DNA of 64,000 bases from an uncultured Sutterella sp. (GCA_905197905.1 CAJKAP010000004.1:103236-167235), one strand, 5' to 3'. Positions 21,489-30,642 are shown, counted from the first letter of the stretch. Made by a program: numbers and translations. Notes: generated from the sequence alone by a model not told the origin.

Positions 21489-22979
21489 ATGAAAAAACTC
21501 TCCTTAGCTGCCATTGCGTTGAGTCTTTGCGCGGCCTTTGGCACGTCGCTTGCCTGCACAACTATCATTGCCGATAAAGGCGCTACAGAGGACGGCTCTT
21601 TTTTAGTCGCACGCTCGGCTGACAGTAGTGCCTTAAAAGCGCAACACGTTGTGATTCATCCCGCCACCAAAGGTCAAAAAGGCATGTATCGCACGGCGGA
21701 CCATCATGGTGCGAACAACTTTGAATATCCCCTTCCCGAAAACGGCATGCGCTACACCACCGTGCCCAATTGGAAGACACAGCTCCATGGCGCCACGGGC
21801 TTTAATGAAGCGGGCGTGGGCTTTTCTGGGACAGAATCCATCTTTGCGCGTGACGATGCCTTAAAGATCGATCCTTACGTGGAAGACACTGGAATCACTG
21901 AAGACGATATTCCTGATGTGATTTTGCCTCGCGCCAAGACCGCTCGTGAAGGCGTTGCGCTATTAGGCAAGATTGTGGAAGAAAAAGGCGCTGGCGAAGG
22001 CTTTGGCGTTGTCTTTGTCGACAAGGATGAACTCTGGTACTTTGAAACCGGTACGGGTCACCAGTGGTTAGCCCGTCAGGTCCCGAAGGATCAGTATTTC
22101 GCCAGTGGCAACCAAGGACGCTTACAAAAGTATGAAGCGAAAAATCCCGCTTTTATGGCTTCGCCTACGCTAGTTGAATTCGCGCAAAAGCATGGTTTCT
22201 ACGATCCGAAGAAAGACGGCGAATTTAATTTCTCTAAGGCCTACTGCCGAGACGACAGTCGCGATCGTGACTACAACGACCCGCGCGTTTGGGAAATCCA
22301 GCGTCTCTTGACGCCTTCAGTGAAGCAATTCATGACCGAAGGTCGCTCCTTCCCAGTCTTTGCCTCGCCAGAGAAGAAACTCACCGTTGACGATATGAAG
22401 GCACTTCTTCGCAACCACTACGAAGACCACTGGTTTGACCCATATAGCCGAGGACTCAAAACCGATACACCGCGCCCGATTAGTGTTTTCCGTACGTACG
22501 AGTCGCACGTGATGCAAGTGCGTCCTGAATTGCCCGTTGAAATCGGCGAAGTGACCTACCTCGCGATGGGCATGTCGGCGCTCTCTTGCTATGTGCCGTT
22601 CTATCATGGGCTCTCGAAGATTCCCGCAGAATACGGAGAAGGCACTGACAAGGCAGACGACACCTCAGCCTACTGGAAGTATCGCAAGCTCCAAACGCTT
22701 GTGATGACGGACTTCCCGAACTTAGCGCCGATTGTCACTAAAGCTTATCGCGCTTGGGAAGATGAAGCCGCAAAGAAGATGACCGACTTTGAAAAGCAGT
22801 ACCTTGAACTCGTCAAGAAGGATCCTAAGGCTGCGCAAGCCAAATTGGATGAATTCAATACCGCGCTCATTCGTGATGCGGAAAGTTTGACCGAGCGTCT
22901 CACAAACGAAATCTTCACGGAACGCACCGCTTCGGTGCAAAAGAAGAATTTCTTCGCTAACCGTGAAAAGAAAGACTAA
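21489..22979 (+). CDS. C69-family dipeptidase (PepD-type), secreted
   Basis: A 496-residue peptidase of family C69. The ATG at 21489 has GAGGAAA upstream and gives a signal peptide KKLSLAAIALSLCAAFGTSLA. Cleavage exposes an N-terminal Cys (CTTIIADKGATEDGS), which is the nucleophile of Ntn-type C69 enzymes, so maturation and catalysis fit. Downstream family stretches include GFNEAGVGFSGTESIFA and GFGVVFVDKDELWYFETGTGHQWLARQVP. It probably degrades dipeptides or other small peptides in the periplasm, in keeping with an amino-acid-using gut bacterium. Confidence 0.92.
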   Translation: MKKLSLAAIALSLCAAFGTSLACTTIIADKGATEDGSFLVARSADSSALKAQHVVIHPATKGQKGMYRTADHHGANNFEYPLPENGMRYTTVPNWKTQLHGATGFNEAGVGFSGTESIFARDDALKIDPYVEDTGITEDDIPDVILPRAKTAREGVALLGKIVEEKGAGEGFGVVFVDKDELWYFETGTGHQWLARQVPKDQYFASGNQGRLQKYEAKNPAFMASPTLVEFAQKHGFYDPKKDGEFNFSKAYCRDDSRDRDYNDPRVWEIQRLLTPSVKQFMTEGRSFPVFASPEKKLTVDDMKALLRNHYEDHWFDPYSRGLKTDTPRPISVFRTYESHVMQVRPELPVEIGEVTYLAMGMSALSCYVPFYHGLSKIPAEYGEGTDKADDTSAYWKYRKLQTLVMTDFPNLAPIVTKAYRAWEDEAAKKMTDFEKQYLELVKKDPKAAQAKLDEFNTALIRDAESLTERLTNEIFTERTASVQKKNFFANREKKD

Positions 22980-23008
22980 TCGCTTTCGCCGTGTTTTAGT
23001 CTTTAAAA

Positions 23009-23049
23009 GCAAAAAAGCACGTCCGTTTCATCACAGGCGTGCTTTTTTG
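23009..23049 (+). terminator. Dipeptidase terminator
   Basis: AAAAAAGCACG pairs with CGTGCTTTTTT around a loop (23011-23048). It is symmetrical and can also serve the convergent unknown gene. Confidence 0.85.
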
Positions 23050-23089
23050 TCATACCAATTGACTTTTAAGAAAACTTTTCGCAAGAAAG

Positions 23090-23992
23090 TTACTCGTCGC
23101 TTTCTCCTTTTTCTCCTCTCTCTTCTTTTGCTTCCTTTTGAGGCTTTGTTCGAGTGAGAAGCGTCTCCATTGTGAGATTAGGCTCTTCGCTATCCACCCA
23201 CTGCGCATAGCGCCCTTTGGTGCGAAGAAAAAGGCTTGCCGCTAAAATCGCGGAGGCAAAAGCGAGCGGGCGGCGTGCCATCCACGCTTCCTTGTAGCTC
23301 CCCTCTTCTTCTCGCCAACACTTGAGCACCATTCGCTCTTCGGCGACGAGAAAGCGTGCCACTTGGCGCGAAACCCAACCAAAGTCAGGTGTGGGATCCT
23401 TGGTGGCTGCCGTGCTCCCCTCGGCAAGTACCCAACGCTTCCCTTCAAAAGAAAGACTTGCGGCTGCACCACGACCCTCGAGCCGCCAAGCTTTGCCTAA
23501 AAGTGGGGACTCGTTTAATGGCGCCTCGCTTGGAGCCAATCCTGCCCCTAGCGCTCTGATCGCTTGAACGTATTGAGAGGCCTCTTCTTGACTTGCCGCC
23601 TCGGGATAGTGAAGGTTGAGGACGCGAAGCACATCACTCCCATCGGGAAGTGCTTCAAAGAAAGTCGCATCAGCGCGATACCAGGTTCCTTGCTGCTCAG
23701 GGGCTTCCTCGTCCAACGTAGCCAGCGTGACGGTGAGTTTCCCATCTCTTAATACACATTCTCGCCAGTCAAACCCGGGGCTTGCGAGCACCGCACGCGC
23801 TGCCTCAGTATCTTCTCTTGCAAAAAGCACGCCAAAGATCGCCCCACTCCCAGCATCAATATGCCAGAAAAAGCGCGAGACGCTATTAGGCGCAAAAAGC
23901 GCCCCTTTTCCCGCAGAAAAGGAGACCTCGCCCAAAAATGTAGACAGACTCTGGGAAAGAACTCCCACTGGAGCATCGGTACTCACAACCAA
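23090..23992 (-). CDS. Unknown protein of about 300 residues
   Basis: A full-length open frame with normal codon use, convergent to the dipeptidase gene. No family is recognised. There is no signal peptide; a short hydrophobic stretch (PLAFASAILAASLFLRT) lies near residue 250 and the C-terminus is very charged (KPQKEAKEERGEKGE). The start is unclear: two TTG codons at 23995 and 23992 follow an AAAGG, and a GTG lies at 23986. The N-terminal half has alternating strand-like patterns (GEVSFSAGKGALFAPN; RFFWHIDAGSGAIFGVLFA). No function is proposed. Confidence 0.65.
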   Translation of the reverse strand: MVVSTDAPVGVLSQSLSTFLGEVSFSAGKGALFAPNSVSRFFWHIDAGSGAIFGVLFAREDTEAARAVLASPGFDWRECVLRDGKLTVTLATLDEEAPEQQGTWYRADATFFEALPDGSDVLRVLNLHYPEAASQEEASQYVQAIRALGAGLAPSEAPLNESPLLGKAWRLEGRGAAASLSFEGKRWVLAEGSTAATKDPTPDFGWVSRQVARFLVAEERMVLKCWREEEGSYKEAWMARRPLAFASAILAASLFLRTKGRYAQWVDSEEPNLTMETLLTRTKPQKEAKEERGEKGESDE

Positions 23993-23995
23993 CAA

Positions 23996-24501
23996 CCTTT
24001 AAAAAAATAGAAAAAAGACTCTCTTTTTTCTTCCTGCCAAGCTTAACAGATTCCGTTTTCTTTTCAAAAGAAATGAACGAGCGAAAAACAAATCTTCCTC
24101 AAAGTGGCAAAATGACGCGGTTTTCTTAAAGAGGTGTAAGAAACTATAGGTTTTGAGAAATCGATAGAATATTACAATTTGATAAATTTAACCTTTTTTT
24201 GACAACATTTCCGAAAACCCTAATCTCTTCTTTTCAATTGATATATAGGCAATCTTCTCAAATACCCCCTACTTTAATCGGACTTAATGAGCCCCTCAAA
24301 ACCGCGCCAATTCTGAGTAAATCACTCAAGTATTAGATCAAATAATTGGCAATTTCATGACTTCCACTTATTGAATGTGAAAACAATTCTCATTATGATT
24401 GATCACGTTAAGTAGTGAAAAAGGACTGGGAGGTGGCTTCCTTTCGTTCTCCTTTTTCTCTACTTCCAACGTCTTTTTATGCATACGAAAGAAGAATTAT
24501 C
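23996..24501. other. AT-rich intergenic region upstream of the Feo cluster
   Basis: About 500 bp, noticeably richer in A and T than its surroundings. Its right part holds the Feo promoter and Fur-like box. Nothing else is recognised. Confidence 0.5.
24371..24402 (+). promoter_or_regulatory. Feo promoter overlapped by a Fur-like box
   Basis: A -35 TTGAAT (24371-24376) and -10 TATGAT (24394-24399) are exactly 17 bases apart. The stretch at 24384-24402, read on the minus strand as AATCATAATGAGAATTG, resembles the Fur consensus and covers the -10. Iron-loaded Fur would block this promoter, the usual control of Feo systems. Confidence 0.65.
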
Positions 24502-24741
24502 ATGGCAGTAGAAATGAAAGGCATGCGTCGCCTCACAGACCTCGAAATTGGTCAATCGGCAACGGTGGCCAAGATTAAAGTTGACGCGAAAGAAGAAGCT
24601 CGTTTAAACGAACTCGGTCTTCACCGTGGTTCGGATGTCCGTATTTTGCACGGTGCAGAAAACGAAGCCATTTTATTAGCGGTGGGCGATGGCCGAATTG
24701 GCGTGAACTATGACGTGGCGCGTCAGATTTACGTCTTCTAA
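24502..24741 (+). CDS. feoA: Ferrous iron transport protein FeoA (first copy)
   Basis: A 79-residue SH3-like protein that assists FeoB in Fe2+ uptake from the cytoplasmic side. Typical features are LTDLEIGQSATVAKI at the start and ARLNELGLHRGSDVRILHGAENEAILLAVGDGRIGVNYDVARQIYV. The ATG at 24502 was chosen because an upstream extension lies in promoter DNA. A second FeoA follows 47 bases later. Confidence 0.9.
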   Translation: MAVEMKGMRRLTDLEIGQSATVAKIKVDAKEEARLNELGLHRGSDVRILHGAENEAILLAVGDGRIGVNYDVARQIYVF

Positions 24742-24788
24742 GAGCCAGGACTTTTCCTTCCTTATCCTTTAAACCTTAGGAATTCAAC

Positions 24789-25016
24789 ATGTTTCTAAAA
24801 GATCTCAATCCGGGAGACAAGGGCAAGATCCTCTCCTACGGAAAAGAACATCCCGAATACCGTCGTCGTTTGCTGATGCTTGGTGCGACCCCTGGTGCTC
24901 AGTTCGAGGTTGTTCGTATTGCCCCTCTCGGGGACCCCGTTGAAATTCGCGTTCGCGGCAGTTTCATCAGCGTGCGTAAAGACGAAGCGAAGCTCTTGGA
25001 AGTCGAAAAGCTCTAA
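24789..25016 (+). CDS. feoA: Ferrous iron transport protein FeoA (second copy)
   Basis: A 75-residue FeoA-type SH3-like protein: LNPGDKGKILSYGKEHPEYRRRLLMLGATPGAQFEVVRIAPLGDPVEIRVRGSFISVRKDEAKLLEVEKL contains the family pattern of a glycine-rich turn, the RxRLLxLG(A/M)xPG motif and the final DP(V/I)EI...IS(V/L)R. It is a better match to canonical FeoA than the first copy. Two FeoA proteins may form a heteromeric regulator of FeoB. Confidence 0.93.
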   Translation: MFLKDLNPGDKGKILSYGKEHPEYRRRLLMLGATPGAQFEVVRIAPLGDPVEIRVRGSFISVRKDEAKLLEVEKL

Positions 25017-25358
25017 TTGAGGAATCTCTCCTTCGCCTTTAGGGCGAAGCTGGGTTCTGGGTAGGTTCTCTCTCCCGCGAGAGAGAGAAGCATGAGGCCC
25101 GAGAAAAAGTTCTTTTTGAGTTAGCAACAAAACCGCTTCCCCATCTCCTTATCGACCTTGGGATTTTTTTGTTGCTCTACCCTAAAAGCTAACTGATTCT
25201 CACTCCGATTACTGTTAATCCCTGTCACCCTCACGTCCCCCACCACAGAGTTTTCCCCCTTTCTACTTCACTATGGGAAGCTGACCGTGAAAACGAAAAC
25301 ATGACGTTTTCTTTTCCCCTCAGGACTCACACACGAAAAATCATAGAGACTTACTACT
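25017..25358 (+). other. 342-bp gap between feoA and feoB with two hairpins
   Basis: CTTCGCC/GGGCGAAG (near 25031-25049) and a CTCTCTC/GAGAGAG palindrome (near 25067-25089) form stems without T-runs. They may slow transcription or set mRNA stability between feoA and feoB. A stretch at 25192-25215 (TGATTCTCACTCCGATTA) is faintly Fur-like. No coding sequence is supported. Confidence 0.4.
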
Positions 25359-27749
25359 ATGGCAAAAAAATATACTGTTTGCGTAGTCGGTAACCCGAAC
25401 TGCGGTAAAACAACACTTTTTAATGCCCTTACGGGCTCTCGTCAGGACGTCGGTAACTGGCCTGGCGTGACTGTCGAAAAGAAGGTGGGCTACTACACCC
25501 ACCAAGGTGAAGAAATTGAAATCGTCGACTTGCCGGGTATTTACTCGGTGACGCCCTCTTCCACCTCTGGGGAAGACGAACGCGTTGCTCGCGACTACAT
25601 TCTCACGAATGAATCCTCTTTGGTGATCAACATTGTTGACGCCTCCAACATTGAACGTAACCTCTACTTGACGAGTCAGTTGATTGAAATGCGTGTTCCG
25701 ATGATCGTCGTCGTGAACATGCTTGACATCGCTAAGGCTCACCGCTTGGAAGTACGTTTGAACGAACTCGAAAAAGCACTCGGCTGCCCGGTGATCGGTA
25801 TCGTCGCTAGCAAGAAGACCGGTGTGAAGGAATTGAAGGACGCCATCATGGCCTCCCTCGCCAATCCGGTGACGCCTCCGATGGCTATTGGCTACGACGC
25901 TCGCGTTACGGCTTGCGCTGAAAAGGTGGAAGCTGCCTTGGCTCAGATGGGCGTTGAACGTCCGAAGTGGTTCGCTCTCCAGTTGATGGAAGGCGCTCCT
26001 GGCATCGCCGATAAGCTCCCTGATGGCGCTGAAGAAAAAGTCCAGCCGATTATCGCTCCGGTTAACGCTGAATTCGACGGTGACCTTGATATCGCCATTG
26101 CTGACGCTCGCTACACGTTCGTGGGCGGCATCGTTGAAAAAGCCGTGAACCGCGTGGGTGAAGTGAGCTCCACCATGACCGACAAGATCGATAAGATCGT
26201 TTTGAACCGCTGGCTCGGTTTGCCGATCTTCTTGTTCATCATGTATGTGATGTTCCTCTTCACGCAGAACTTCGGCGCTGCCTTCATTGACTTCTTCGAC
26301 ATCTTTGTGGGTGGCGTGATGGTCGATGGTTTTGGCGAATTGCTCGAATCGATTGGTACGCCTGATTGGCTCCGCGTCTTCTTGGCTAACGGTATCGGTG
26401 GCGGTATTCAGACTGTCTCCACCTTTATTCCGGTGATCTTCTTCCTCTACCTCTTCTTGTCGGTGTTGGAAGACTCTGGCTACATGGCTCGTGCTGCGTT
26501 CGTAATGGACCGTATTATGCGCGCCTTAGGTCTCCCGGGTAAGGCTTTCGTGCCGTTGATCGTTGGTTTCGGTTGTAACGTTCCTTCGATTATGGCTACC
26601 CGTACGATGGACCGTGCCTCTGACCGTATCATCACGATCATGATGGCTCCGTTCATGAGCTGCGGTGCTCGTTTGCCGGTTTACGTGTTGTTTGCTACCG
26701 CCTTCTTCCCGACCAATGGTCAGAACTTGGTGTTCGCGCTCTACATCATCGGTATTTTGGCTGCTATTATCACGGGCTTCCTCTTGAAGAAGATTGCTCT
26801 TCCTGGTGAAGCTTCCGCCTTCGTGATGGAAATCCCGCCCTACCACATCCCGACCATCTCTGGTGTGTTCACCCGCACTTGGGACCGTTTGAAGGGCTTC
26901 GTGGTTCGCGCTGGTCGCGTGATCGTGGTGGTCGTGGCTGTCTTGGCCTTCTTGAACTCCATGGGTACGGACGGCTCCTTCGGTAATGAAGATAGCGACA
27001 ACTCTGTGCTCTCCTCCATTGGTAAGACCGTTGCTCCTGCTCTCACCCCGATGGGCGTGACGCAAGAAAACTGGCCAGCCGCCGTGGGTATCTTCACGGG
27101 TATCTTCGCTAAGGAAGCTGTGGTCGGTACGATGAACTCGCTCTACGACTCCATGGCTCGTGCTGAAAACGAAGCCAAGGCTGCTGAAGCTGCTAAGGAA
27201 GGTGGTGAAGAAGCCGCTCCTGCTGAAGAAGAGGAAGAAGAAGAAGAAGGGTTTAACCTTGCTGCGACCTTTGAAGAAGCTGTCGGTACGGTGGTTGACA
27301 ACCTGAAGGATTTGGGCAGTGCGTTCTTGGATCCGATGGGTATCGCTGTTGACGACCTCTCTGACACGGCTGCTGCCGCTGAAGAACAGGAAGTGGAAGT
27401 GGATACGGTGACGATGATGCAGAAGCTCTTCGGTAGCCACCTCGCTGCTTTCGCTTACCTCTTGATGGTGCTCCTCTACATGCCCTGCGTGGCTGCGGTT
27501 TCTGCCGTTTACCACGAAGCTGGCGCTCGCTGGACCATCTTCTTGGCTGCTTGGACGACGGCTTTGGGCTACTGCTCCGCCACGATCGTCTATCGCCTCG
27601 GTACGTTCGCTGAAAACCCGACCTACGCTACGGTTTCGATCTTGATCAGCGTTGCCATCCTCGGTGGCATGCTCCTCTGGATGCGTTCCTTCGCTCAGAA
27701 GAACCGCGGCAAAGGTCCGAAGACTATCCCGATCGCTGCTAAGCACTAA
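25359..27749 (+). CDS. feoB: Ferrous iron transporter FeoB
   Basis: A 796-residue inner-membrane Fe2+ transporter. The N-terminal G domain has G1 GNPNCGKTT (residues 10-18), a Thr-containing switch I (WPGVTVEKK), G3 DLPG and G4-like NMLD. A helical spacer precedes the membrane part with the two Gate motifs (first around GFGCNVPSIMATRTM, second around LLYMPCVAAVSAV). Between membrane segments near residues 610-690 there is an unusual acidic, low-complexity insertion with eight consecutive Glu (GAA/GAG repeats). Codon use is strongly biased, suggesting high expression. Confidence 0.96.
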   Translation: MAKKYTVCVVGNPNCGKTTLFNALTGSRQDVGNWPGVTVEKKVGYYTHQGEEIEIVDLPGIYSVTPSSTSGEDERVARDYILTNESSLVINIVDASNIERNLYLTSQLIEMRVPMIVVVNMLDIAKAHRLEVRLNELEKALGCPVIGIVASKKTGVKELKDAIMASLANPVTPPMAIGYDARVTACAEKVEAALAQMGVERPKWFALQLMEGAPGIADKLPDGAEEKVQPIIAPVNAEFDGDLDIAIADARYTFVGGIVEKAVNRVGEVSSTMTDKIDKIVLNRWLGLPIFLFIMYVMFLFTQNFGAAFIDFFDIFVGGVMVDGFGELLESIGTPDWLRVFLANGIGGGIQTVSTFIPVIFFLYLFLSVLEDSGYMARAAFVMDRIMRALGLPGKAFVPLIVGFGCNVPSIMATRTMDRASDRIITIMMAPFMSCGARLPVYVLFATAFFPTNGQNLVFALYIIGILAAIITGFLLKKIALPGEASAFVMEIPPYHIPTISGVFTRTWDRLKGFVVRAGRVIVVVVAVLAFLNSMGTDGSFGNEDSDNSVLSSIGKTVAPALTPMGVTQENWPAAVGIFTGIFAKEAVVGTMNSLYDSMARAENEAKAAEAAKEGGEEAAPAEEEEEEEEGFNLAATFEEAVGTVVDNLKDLGSAFLDPMGIAVDDLSDTAAAAEEQEVEVDTVTMMQKLFGSHLAAFAYLLMVLLYMPCVAAVSAVYHEAGARWTIFLAAWTTALGYCSATIVYRLGTFAENPTYATVSILISVAILGGMLLWMRSFAQKNRGKGPKTIPIAAKH

Positions 27750-27765
27750 TCGGTGATAAAATAGC

Positions 27766-27804
27766 GGATAAGCCCACGAACCCTCAAGTGGGCTTATCCA
27801 TTTT
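27766..27804 (+). terminator. Terminator-like hairpin between feoB and feoC
   Basis: GGATAAGCCCAC (27766-27777) pairs with GTGGGCTTATCC (27788-27799), followed by ATTTTCCC. It may lower feoC expression relative to feoB. Confidence 0.7.
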
Positions 27805-27858
27805 CCCAACCTTTGGCAGAAGAGACTTTTCTTTTAATTTTTCTGGAGGTTAACTACT

Positions 27859-28098
27859 ATGGTTAGTTCACTTGAACTTAAGGCCTATTTGACCGAACAC
27901 GGAACAATGACGGAAGAAGAACTCGCCCGCCATTTTGAAACAACGCCTGCTATGATCGCCATGATGGCAGAACGCCTCGAAGCGAAAGGCACCTTGAAGC
28001 ACTTTATGGTCGGTAAATCGTCCTGCTGCTCGGGTGGCTGCAGCTGCAGCGCATCGGAAAAAACAAAGCGCGCCTGGCAGGTTGTCCAACAGCAGTAA
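27859..28098 (+). CDS. FeoC-like winged-helix protein
   Basis: A 79-residue protein with a helix-turn-helix (LELKAYLTEHGTMTEEELARHFETTPAMIAMMAERLEAKG) and a Cys cluster CCSGGCSC near residues 55-62. This matches FeoC, a small cytoplasmic partner of FeoB that can hold an iron-sulfur cluster and protect or regulate FeoB. GGAGG precedes the start. Confidence 0.88.
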   Translation: MVSSLELKAYLTEHGTMTEEELARHFETTPAMIAMMAERLEAKGTLKHFMVGKSSCCSGGCSCSASEKTKRAWQVVQQQ

Positions 28099-28377
28099 TG
28101 TGTTGGGAAGAGCTTAACTCTCAGGAGCTCTCTTTCAAATAGCTCAGAAGTCCTTCAAAGTTTGCTTTGGAGGACTTTTTTTGGACCTAGCGAGGCCGGA
28201 GTTCCTTCTTTTTTCTTCCGCCATTTTGTGAAATTTGGTGTGCGCTTGAGACAGAATATTAGGAAAAACCCTCAAAAAAGCACTTAAAATCCACAAAAAG
28301 CCCCCTATTTCCTCTCTTTTCGATCACTTTTTGAAGACTTAAGTAGAAGAACGTATATTTTCTCGTGCATTTTCTGC
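28099..28377. other. Intergenic region after the FeoC-like gene
   Basis: Holds the feoC terminator at 28149-28182; the remainder is AT-rich with no gene supported. Confidence 0.4.
28149..28182 (+). terminator. Feo cluster terminator
   Basis: AGTCCTTCAAAG pairs with CTTTGGAGGACT, followed by a run of T. Confidence 0.9.
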
Positions 28378-28815
28378 TAAAATAGGTTCAACAGGAAAAG
28401 AAAATCTTTCCGTTTCTTCGCCAAGGTTAGGTCGCTGTGGGGAAGCCCAACGGTCTTCTAAGATCTCTTAGATACCGAGCCGAAACTGAGAGCGAAGGAG
28501 CGAGGTTTTCCTCCTCTTCACTTTGTGGTGATACGCTCTCGTGAGTCAAGTCTTGCTGTTTCCTCCTTTCACACAAGGCTTGTCGCGAAGAGACTGGTAG
28601 CGTTACTCCTCTTTGTTGCTCCTTTCTGGGAGTGGCGCGCGAACGCAATGAAGCTTGAGTCGTGTTCGGTGTTGTTGATCGAACTCTCGCTTCGGGTTCC
28701 TGGTTTCTTTGCCTTGTCCTTTCTTTGAGTTATTGGTTGTTTCCTCGAAGAAAGTTGTAGAGTAGTGTCCCACCCCGAAGGGCAGTGTCAGTTAAGCACT
28801 GCCCTTCTCCTTTTT
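28378..28815 (+). ncRNA. Candidate structured non-coding RNA
   Basis: No reading frame here has coding character, but the sequence looks structured. TTTCTTCG (28413-28420) can pair with CGAAGAAA (28746-28753), closing a domain of about 340 nt with internal hairpins such as CTAAGA/TCTTAG. A perfect 11-bp hairpin with a T-rich tail (28777-28815) ends it. TAAAAT at 28378 may be a -10. It does not match RNase P RNA, tmRNA or SRP RNA by their conserved cores; 6S RNA or another family cannot be excluded. Confidence 0.35.
28777..28815 (+). terminator. Strong terminator before the alcohol dehydrogenase gene
   Basis: GAAGGGCAGTG (28777-28787) pairs perfectly with CACTGCCCTTC (28797-28807), followed by a T-rich run. 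There is no coding gene immediately upstream, which supports a transcribed RNA ending here. Confidence 0.85.
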
Positions 28816-28973
28816 CTACCTCTCGCTTTTCTTTCTTTGCTTTTTCTCTCATGGTTTTCCTGCTGAGGCAATTTTTGGCCTCCAGGCGTAGAATTAACTC
28901 TAACTAGAGGCAACCTTGCCAGAGTGCTGGCATCGTGTGCCAGAACTCACCTCACTCAACAAAGGATGCCTAC

Positions 28974-30155
28974 ATGACTGTTCAAACCTCTTTTATCGAC
29001 CACGCCCCTGTTCGTTTGATTTTTGGACCAGGCAAACTCTCTGCGCTTGGCACGGAAGCGCTCCCAGGAGTGAAGGCCCTGCTCTTAACGAGTAATGGCA
29101 CGGCGATGGAGCGCGCCGGGATTTTGCCTCGCGTGAAAACGCTTCTTGAAGAGCGTGGCATGCCGTTTGTGCATTTGGCCGTAGTGGAACCCAATCCCCT
29201 TTCAACGACCGTGCAGACGGTGGCAGAAAAGATGAGCGCAGAAGGGTGCGACTTTTTGATTGCCTTGGGTGGCGGTTCTGTGATGGACTGCGCTAAGGCA
29301 GCCGCCATTGTGCATGCCAATGGTGGGCATATTTGGGACTACGTACAGCAAGGCCGTGGCGGTCGTCGCCCGATTGAAAAGCTCCCCACTCCGATTGTCG
29401 CCATTACCACAACGGCAGGCACGGGAAGTGAAGTTGATGCAGGTGGCGTCATTACCAACCCAGAAACCACTGAAAAAGTGGGCGTGGGTCATCCTGGGTG
29501 CATTCCGCGTATTGCGATTGTGGACCCCGAATTAATGCTCTCTGTGCCACCGCACTTGACCGCTCTGCAAGGATTTGATGCGCTTTTCCATGCCTGTGAA
29601 GGCTATGTCACCAAGCGCCCCAACTGGATGAGCGATATGTATGCCCTTGAAAGTGTGCGCCACTTAGCAGCAGGGCTCGCACGTGCTGTGAAAAATGGCG
29701 ACGATTTGGACGCTCGCACGCATGTGGCTTTTGCCAATACGCTCTCAGGGTTTGTGATGACGTTGACGCGCTTAACGAGTCAGCACTCGATGGAGCACGC
29801 CATGAGTGCCTTCCATCAAGAGCTCCCGCACGGCGCAGGGCTCATTATGTTGTCGGTTGCCTACTTCACGCATTTAATCGCCACGGGAGTCTATCCTGAA
29901 CGCTTTGTCGCCTTGGCACGCGCCTTAGGAGATACGGAAGCGGTGCACCCACAGGACTTTATTAAAGCGCTCGTAGCGCTCCAACGTGCCTGTGGCGTAG
30001 CTGAATTGAAGATGAGTGACTATGGCATTACCGAAGAAGAACTCCCACAGCTCGCTCACAAAGCGCGTGATGCGGGTGCTGCGGCCTTTGAGCAGGATGC
30101 GGTAGCGCTCACTTTTGAAGATACGGTGGCGATTTACCGCGCAGCCTTCCGTTAA
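28974..30155 (+). CDS. Iron-containing alcohol dehydrogenase
   Basis: A 393-residue enzyme of the group III (Fe-dependent) alcohol dehydrogenase family, which interconverts alcohols and aldehydes with NAD(H) in the cytoplasm. The nucleotide site is ALGGGSVMDCAKAAAI, TTAGTGSEV follows, and metal ligands are expected in DALFHACEGYV, SMEHAMSAFHQELPHGAGL and nearby. The ATG at 28974 has AAGGA upstream. The true substrate is not readable. It may act in the same aldehyde metabolism as the aldehyde dehydrogenase at 19560. Confidence 0.93.
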   Translation: MTVQTSFIDHAPVRLIFGPGKLSALGTEALPGVKALLLTSNGTAMERAGILPRVKTLLEERGMPFVHLAVVEPNPLSTTVQTVAEKMSAEGCDFLIALGGGSVMDCAKAAAIVHANGGHIWDYVQQGRGGRRPIEKLPTPIVAITTTAGTGSEVDAGGVITNPETTEKVGVGHPGCIPRIAIVDPELMLSVPPHLTALQGFDALFHACEGYVTKRPNWMSDMYALESVRHLAAGLARAVKNGDDLDARTHVAFANTLSGFVMTLTRLTSQHSMEHAMSAFHQELPHGAGLIMLSVAYFTHLIATGVYPERFVALARALGDTEAVHPQDFIKALVALQRACGVAELKMSDYGITEEELPQLAHKARDAGAAAFEQDAVALTFEDTVAIYRAAFR

Positions 30156-30642
30156 TTCTTCGCTCACGCAATCGTCTTCTCAGATGAGCCGATCGGTTTT
30201 CGTAATCGATCGGCTCTTTTCTTCTCTTCTGAAAGGCTCTGCAGGAGAAGGCAAAAGCGCTATTCACACTTTTTCACGAAAGAGCACTACACGTTTTTCA
30301 CAAAATCCGTATCATTCACCTTCGCGCTCCTACCTGAATAGTGACAGTTTAAAGACCAACTGTCCCCCCAACCGCTATCCAGGTCGGAGCGCATTTTTGT
30401 ATGACAAAACTCTACAAACGCTTCTCAGTTTTTTCATAATTAACGAATTTTTCACGCCGTATTTCCTTCTGTAAGAGTGATTGACATCAATCTCTCTATC
30501 AGTACACTTTCTTTTAAAGAATACTTTTCCCGCCTTCTTCGAGCGCTTCATTCCCACCACCTTAGCGCTTCAAAGAAGTCTTTAAAGGACAGAACTTGCG
30601 CTATGATTAATAGATAGTCTTCCTTCTTTTCTTTTTCGCGCT
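30156..30642. other. AT-rich intergenic region
   Basis: Apart from the alcohol dehydrogenase terminator, no gene, RNA or clear promoter is recognised. One half-site TTTTTGTATGA near 30394 matches the nickel-locus palindrome arm but has no second arm. Confidence 0.4.
30186..30225 (+). terminator. Alcohol dehydrogenase terminator
   Basis: GAGCCGATCG (30186-30195) pairs with CGATCGGCTC (30207-30216), followed by TTTTCTTCT. Confidence 0.88.

Noticed and set aside
26526..27809. 427-codon minus-strand frame opposite feoB
   Set aside because: Same cause: strong codon bias in feoB. His/Arg/Ser-rich translation without domain.
28427..28728. Short frames on both strands in the region after feoC
   Set aside because: Overlap each other, lack ribosome-binding sites and run through the stem-rich region, which is better explained as RNA.
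30391..30407. Third copy of the nickel-locus operator
   Set aside because: Only one arm (TTTTTGTATGA) is present; the second arm is missing.
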